DNA of 64,000 nucleotides from Mucidula mucida. Lineage: Eukaryota > Basidiomycota > Agaricomycetes > Agaricales > Physalacriaceae. The notes below the pieces were generated by a model, which saw only the letters and a program-made list of their open reading frames with translations, was not told the DNA's origin and searched no databases. The position numbers were made by a program, and so were the translations under genes. Every line of letters starts with the position of its first letter. The first letter of the stretch is position 1. The DNA is taken from the NCBI GenBank assembly GCA_015501055.1, contig JADNYV010000017.1:124001-188000 (forward strand), given 5' to 3'. Of this stretch, positions 59,431-64,000 are shown piece by piece.

Positions 59431-59735
59431 ATTGTTATAAAGGCATAAGCTATATACTATTTTCTATTGAATACGCAAATTAGTCAAGCGCACACTGATG
59501 ATTTTGCAGTCGAGTGAAATTATTGTGAGGCGCAGTCTTCGTTGTTGAAGTTGGCGGTACTCTGATTCTCTTTGAAATAGCCGTGAAGGTTTGGTGGATG
59601 CAGTAATGATACAAATGCTACAAGTGGTACTACAATGGTACCTGGGCTTGAGATAGATGACGACGAATAGACTACTAATCCGGAATGCAATGTACGATAT
59701 CAATAAACAAGGGGAATCGGAGACGACGAAAGCTT
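59431..59735. other. 3' intergenic between convergent Sec12-like and Isu1 genes
   Basis: 305 bases between two converging stop codons; no coding signal. Confidence 0.4.
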
Positions 59736-60458
59736 TTACGCCTGACCAGGGTGGGCTGTGGCGACAGTCTCACCAGTGACGACGCTTTGGCTAACGTCGA
59801 TGAATCCCTTCTGCTTAGGGTTCGACATGGTGTTACGTTTCGACCGATAATCCCGGATAGCAGAGCGGATGGCATCCTCAGCCAACACTTTTCACATCGT
59901 TAGACAAGAAGGAGCGGGACGAGGAAGTGACATACTTGAGCAGTGGAGTTTGACCGGTGGTAGGCACAACTCCTTGGCAATCTCCGTGTTTTTGATTTTG
60001 CCAGCTTCATCCAGTGAGAGGCCTTTCACCCGCTCGGTCATGTACGAGCTGGACGCGATGGCGCTGCCACATCCAAAGGTCTTGAACTTGACATCGGAAA
60101 TGATGCCGTTTTCGTCGACGCGGATTTGGAGTTTCATCACATCACCGCAACTGAAAAAGACGGGTGAGCAGCGCGCTCGGTGGGCCACTAAGCGCAGGGA
60201 AAACTTACGCAGGAGCTCCAACAAGCCCAGTTCCGACATCTACATCGTTTTTGGGTAGGGAGCCGACCTATGGGACAGAAAATTTATCAGATAAGCAGGT
60301 CCAGACCTGGAATCGAGGCCACATACGTTTCTGGGTTTCTCATAGTGCGAGATCACTTTCTCGTGGTAGCCACGAGCAAGTGCTGGCCGCAATGAGGCGC
60401 GGGCGACGGTGGGGCGAGTGGCAGCGAAGACAGTACGGACGATTGCTGAGCGAAACAT
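59736..60458 (-). CDS. ISU1: Mitochondrial iron-sulfur cluster scaffold Isu1/IscU
   Basis: Builds [2Fe-2S] clusters in the mitochondrial matrix together with the cysteine desulfurase and frataxin. Four exons (60327-60458, 60209-60267, 59936-60150, 59736-59887) give an intact 185-residue protein. The first 30 residues are Arg/Ala-rich without acidic residues ([20 protein letters not shown]), a matrix targeting sequence, followed by [20 protein letters not shown]. The three cluster cysteines are present in [26 protein letters not shown] and LHCSMLAEDAI, as is the Hsp70-binding LPPVK motif. A C-terminal extension ([14 protein letters not shown] to HPGQA) is normal for fungi. Divergent from TAF9. 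Confidence 0.95.
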
Positions 60459-60633
60459 GGTGGCAGAGAGGTGACGACAAACGTAAGGACTTTCGGCTCC
60501 CCCATGTGCGGAGTTTCAAATCGCGTAAGCTGATATGTAAGATTTACGTCACCGGCACGGGCTTATCAGATAGCGAACATCGGCCGATAGCAGCGGTCCG
60601 ACTGTTTGCCGTTCCTGCCGAACTCCTGCCTCC
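60459..60633. promoter_or_regulatory. Bidirectional promoter, Isu1 / TAF9
   Basis: 175 bases between divergent start codons. Confidence 0.5.
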
Positions 60634-61440
60634 ATGTCGCGCCAGGTCGACAGTTTACCACCAACTGCCCGGGCAATCGCCCTCCTTCTCTCATCGACGC
60701 CAGCCGTCCAGGATGCTCAACCAGGTGTTCTGCACCAGCTGCTTGAGTTTTCCAACAGATATACCCAGCAGGTCCTGACCGACGCCCGTGTGTATGCCGA
60801 GCACGCAGGTCGTCAAGAAAAGGTGGACTACGACGACGTCGTGCTCGCTGTTCAGGCTCGCGTGGGCTGGGAATTCGGTGGACGCATTCCGAAAGAGGTT
60901 TGAAGCAAGCCGCCTCAACTATGTTCGTCTATTGACGCGCTCTATCAGTATATCCTCTCACTCGCGTCTCAAACAAATTCCGTCCCACTTCCTGCCGTGC
61001 CCGAGGTCTTTGGCGTGCGGTTGCCGCAGCAGTCCGAATGTCTGACATCCATCGATTTTGATCTTGTACCCAACAAGCCGCCGCCGGGGCTGCCCATCTA
61101 TGATGAAGAGGTCGAAGAGATTGAAGAGTCGGAATCTGACGACGATGAGGATATGGAGCCGGCACCCATCCCAGCTGCAGTGGCCATGTCCGTGGAACCG
61201 CCTGTCCGCGAAGTCGAAGAAGCGCCCTTCCCCATAAGCGCCATCCAAACAGACATCACAGCACCCGCTTCGGCTATAGAGGCAGATGAGGGCAGCGATA
61301 TGGGAGACCATGAGGATCTTTTCGCTGGTGGTGATGATGATGATGGCAGCGACGCCATGGAAGAGGTTCAGACGTCTTTGACTGAAGGTACCTCAAATGG
61401 CGTCAAGAGAAAACTGGTCGAAGAGGACGATTACGACTGA
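60634..61440 (+). CDS. TAF9: TAF9, histone-fold subunit of TFIID and SAGA
   Basis: Two exons (60634-60897, 60949-61440) give an intact 251-residue protein. The N-terminal histone fold reads LPPTARAIALLLSSTPAVQD, VLHQLLEFSNRYTQQVLTDA, RVYAEHAGRQEKVDYDDVVL, AVQARVGWEFGG and PKEYILSLASQTNSVPLPAV. It pairs with TAF6 in TFIID and with its partner in SAGA. The conserved region then continues (LPQQSECLTSIDFDLVPNKP). The C-terminal half is strongly acidic (EEVEEIEESESDDDEDMEP, FAGGDDDDGSDAMEE), as in other fungal TAF9 proteins, and ends in a short basic segment NGVKRKL before EEDDYD. Confidence 0.93.
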
Positions 61441-61788
61441 CGAATGGGCTTGCTGTATTTATCTTATTGTTCAAACTTGTACTATTACCAGATCCCCAAG
61501 TGCTTATCTGCGTGCATGCAATCTGGCACACACGAACAGAAGCACGGATGCCTTGAAGCAGGAGTTGATAGAAGACAACAACATCACAGAGTTCTAGAAG
61601 TAAGGCTTGACCGTCGTACTTTGAAGAAGGTACTTGACGTCCATACTCCGAGCGTAGCCTCAATCGAGTGTAGAATGTTGAATCAACAAATTGATACATC
61701 TTTACACTACATTGTAAGTGGTACACTTTGAAGTGACGACTTGTCATGTATGCCTTCCTCGTAGAAAGTAGATACATCCGCGCCATCC
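61441..61788. other. 3' intergenic, TAF9 / XPA-C-like gene (convergent)
   Basis: 348 bases between converging stop codons. Nothing recognised. Confidence 0.4.
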
Positions 61789-63219
61789 TCACTTCGTCCA
61801 TGGATATTCCGCGCCCTCATCATATACAGGAATACAGTCAAATGGAACATTCGGGTCAGGCCCTCTGCACTGACCCGGTACACAGACATCAGGGGCGCCA
61901 AAATCATCCTCACAGAAGTCAAGCGGCGGCCACCAGACTTCCATAAGAGCTTTGCCACTCAAGTCGGAATGTCGGTCCCGAATGACATTCGGCGCGAGGG
62001 CGAGTTCGTGATAAAGATATGGAGGATATTTTGGCCAATTGAAGAATGACTGTGGATCAGAGATATACTCCTTGGCAGTTCATATCAGTCTGTGAAACAT
62101 ACATATAGTCATCGTCGAATTTGGAAGAGAAGCCTGGAGACATACAGACTGTTGTGTGCTTCGAAGCCACCATGGACATCCATTGCACGTTTCTGGACAG
62201 CCTCATAGTCCAACGTGTCGCCGAAATGATGCATTGTCACTGGCATATCAGGGTCCTGCGCTTGCCTCTCAAGGCCTTGCAGTTCGTGGCGTTTGAGCTA
62301 AGGATGCGCATGAAAAATCCGAAAATCGCCTTAGGTTAGGCGTACGAGAAAGAGATTCATCGCCTCCAGTTCAGTTACGCGCCGTCCAGGCGGAACGCAA
62401 AGTTGTCGGGCAGAGAGCTAGCAGAGCTCACAGAGGGCGGAGTATAAGTATCCGGGCCTTGTTCGTATGTAGGCAAGAAATATTTCAGGCATTTGATCAA
62501 GCCCTTGTCATAATCACTGGCGGCGATCCGTTGCTTCCTGCGCTCCTCGGCGTTGCTCGAGGTGATGGTCGCAGACGAAGGAATCCGCATCTCCGTGGGT
62601 CTGACCAGCACTATAAAATCAACTCAGTCAACGGTACCAAGCCAGATAGAAACCGTACGGCGTTTCTGGTACTGCTCCGTGCTTCCTTGTAGCAAATTCT
62701 TCAACATCAGTGACAGAATAGAGGTGTGTCATATGAGGAGCTCCAGTGGTCGTGGGTTTAACAATCTTCTGGTACGGAAGAGTATTCATTTCAGTGTCGT
62801 TCAGGTTATATTTCGTCTTCGCTGTATGATGAACATCATGACATCAGAATCAACTCGATCAAGAATCATAGAAATGGGACTTACCTTCGCCTTTATTGAT
62901 TGTCTGGGATCTATAGGTCAGAGCATGCTCATGGTTAGGAGACTATACGAACTTTCGTATTGTTTGGGAAAGTGAAGTCCCGGATCGCTGTCCATGGGAC
63001 CAAGGAGTCTTTAAACGCTTTCTTCTTTGCTGCAGCGGCCTTCTTTGCCTTGGCTTCAGCCTCCTTCTCTTCCTTCTTCACCTTCGCTTCAGCTGCTTTC
63101 TGTTCCTTCTTCGCCTTTGCTTCAGCCTTTTCTTCCTCGCTCTTCCGTTGCTTCTTTCTTGGAGAACTACTAGAAGCAATGGGCGGTGTCCTTAACCGCC
63201 CTCGCTTTTTAGGAGCCAT
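61789..63219 (-). CDS. Uncharacterised protein with an XPA C-terminal-like segment
   Basis: The start MAPKKRGRLRTPPIASSSSP is followed by a highly charged Lys/Ala/Glu coiled-coil run (about codons 25-70) and LVPWTAIRDF. After introns, AKTKYNLNDTEMNTLPYQKI and the nearby DVEEFATRKHG resemble the XPA C-terminal DNA-binding fold (K-Y-L-x-D-x-E, later VE-FA--K-G). The protein continues EERRKQRIAASDYDKGLIKC, DNFAFRLDG, VTELEAMNLFLLKRHELQGL, MHHFGDTLDYEAVQKRAMDV and a Cys-containing end WWPPLDFCEDDFGAPDVCVP. One C seems missing near 62377 (DGA-stop against DGRVTELEA). Stop TGA at 61789-61791. The intron near 62610-62670 does not keep frame exactly as read. Function unknown; a nucleic-acid-binding role is a guess. 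Confidence 0.55.
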
Positions 63220-63334
63220 TTCGCAGCTGCGGTATGGTTAGTTCTGGGGAACAGTAACCGTGGGATCGGAGACGAATAGTAGCATGAGTCTAGCCAGATC
63301 AAGTTTAATGACAAAACATTGAATTGCTTCTGCT

Positions 63335-64000
63335 CTAACCCTGGCTCTCATAAGCATTACTCTTATGCTTGGGCGTAAAACTCCACGCCTCATGAGCAGG
63401 TCCCAGGAACATCTCCGATATCTTGACCCAATCTTGGCTCTGGTCGCTCGCTAACAACGATTCTAAACGCGCGTAAATACTGTCAGAACAATCGCAGATA
63501 CAGCATAGGATGCTCACCAAGTTCATTGCGACCGCGGAAAGCGGGCGCTCGGTCGTTGATCCTCCCAGGGAGACTTTCCAAAAGCCCGATGGGCACATAC
63601 CGATACTGGAATGAAAGCGCCTCGCACAGATACCTCCGCGTTGCATTGACACCAGCCGTATCTGTGCCAAAGTGGCTTAGGCCGAACTCGGAATACTGTG
63701 GATGCTGTGTGAGATAGATTGAGAGCTCTTGGCGACGAACCTGTCTTATTAATTCCAGACGCTCGCGCGCGCTGATGTCCCACTCCGCCTCTCCTTGATT
63801 TCAGTGAATATCCATGGCTTATGAGAGCTCCTCGCGCGACCATGACGCCGTCGACGCCATACTTTCTATAGCGCCCCAGTAGTCCTCGGATGAGAAACAG
63901 TCTCCACCACCAAATATAGGGATAGGTGCGACTGATAAGTTGCTGCATCAATATCAATACTCATTGCACAAAACATGAACTACGATCCTCCTCTTGCTCC
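63335..64000 (-). CDS. tRNA-dihydrouridine synthase (Dus3-like), C-terminal part; 5' end outside window
   Basis: FMN enzyme that reduces uridine to dihydrouridine in tRNA (position 47 for Dus3). The reading on the minus strand gives [76 protein letters not shown], and the end [20 protein letters not shown] with [14 protein letters not shown]. The GGGDxxS and VARGALxxPW motifs bind FMN phosphate. At least two single bases are missing (near 63865 and 63810), and one or two introns lie between about 63440 and 63740. The domain set and C-terminus fit Dus3 better than Dus1, Dus2 or Dus4. Confidence 0.8.

Noticed and set aside
1..64000. tRNA or rRNA genes
   Set aside because: No cloverleaf with A and B boxes and no conserved rRNA stretch was noticed by eye; a tRNA scan was not possible.

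Overview
The window is nuclear DNA of a filamentous basidiomycete. Genes are split by many short GT-AG introns (about 45-60 nt), sit close together on both strands, and are of fungal type: METTL14/Kar4-like, PEX12, PIG-T/Gpi16, a STRIPAK FHA protein, Snf8, a TFIIIC subunit, Sec12, Isu1, TAF9, Dus3. The accessory genes (CHAT-TPR protein, fungal rhodopsin-like membrane proteins, two-ubiquitin-domain protein, kinase-ankyrin fusion, HeLo-like pseudokinase) suggest Agaricomycetes, perhaps the Cantharellales; that placement is inference.

Layout. 1-652: 3' end of arginyl-tRNA synthetase. 0.7-5.5 kb (-): C2-like/TPR/CHAT protease-like gene. 6.4-8.1 kb (-): METTL14-like. 8.7-10.6 kb (+): tandem ubiquitin-like protein. 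10.7-12.0 and 16.3-17.8 kb (-): two paralogous rhodopsin-like membrane proteins flanking the divergent pair PEX12 (-) and PIG-T (+). 18.5-21.0 kb (-): secreted FAD oxidase. 21.4-25.0 kb (-): kinase-ankyrin fusion, divergent from a HeLo-like/pseudokinase gene (25.7-27.1 kb, +). 29.1-31.2 kb (-): SLMAP/HAM-4-type FHA protein. 33.2-35.7 kb (+): calpain. 35.9-37.6 kb (+): DNA polymerase delta subunit 2. 37.7-38.5 kb (-) Snf8, divergent from an ACBD5-like protein (+). 40.6-41.6 kb (+): secreted DUF4430-like protein. 41.7-43.9 kb (-): serine-rich membrane protein. 44.4-45.1 kb (+): CCDC97-like. 45.3-47.3 kb (-): TFIIIC subunit 5. 47.3-49.1 kb: a transposon-like element packed with AAGTGA/TCACTT motifs. 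49.4-51.9 kb (+): TMEM184/Ost-alpha. 53.7-55.1 kb (-): diverged kinase. 55.7-57.7 kb (-) NIPA-type transporter, divergent from Sec12 (+). 59.7-60.5 kb (-) Isu1, divergent from TAF9 (+). 61.8-63.2 kb (-): XPA-C-like gene. 63.3-64.0 kb (-): 3' end of Dus3.

The most interesting locus is 21.4-27.1 kb. A predicted active kinase fused to ankyrin repeats (layout of vertebrate RIPK4) is head-to-head with a helical-bundle plus pseudokinase protein (layout of MLKL). This is a candidate fungal regulated-cell-death module. A second theme is technical: many conserved genes are broken by single missing bases, often in short homopolymers, while everything around them is conserved. That looks more like sequence error than gene decay, so reading frames here should be treated with care.
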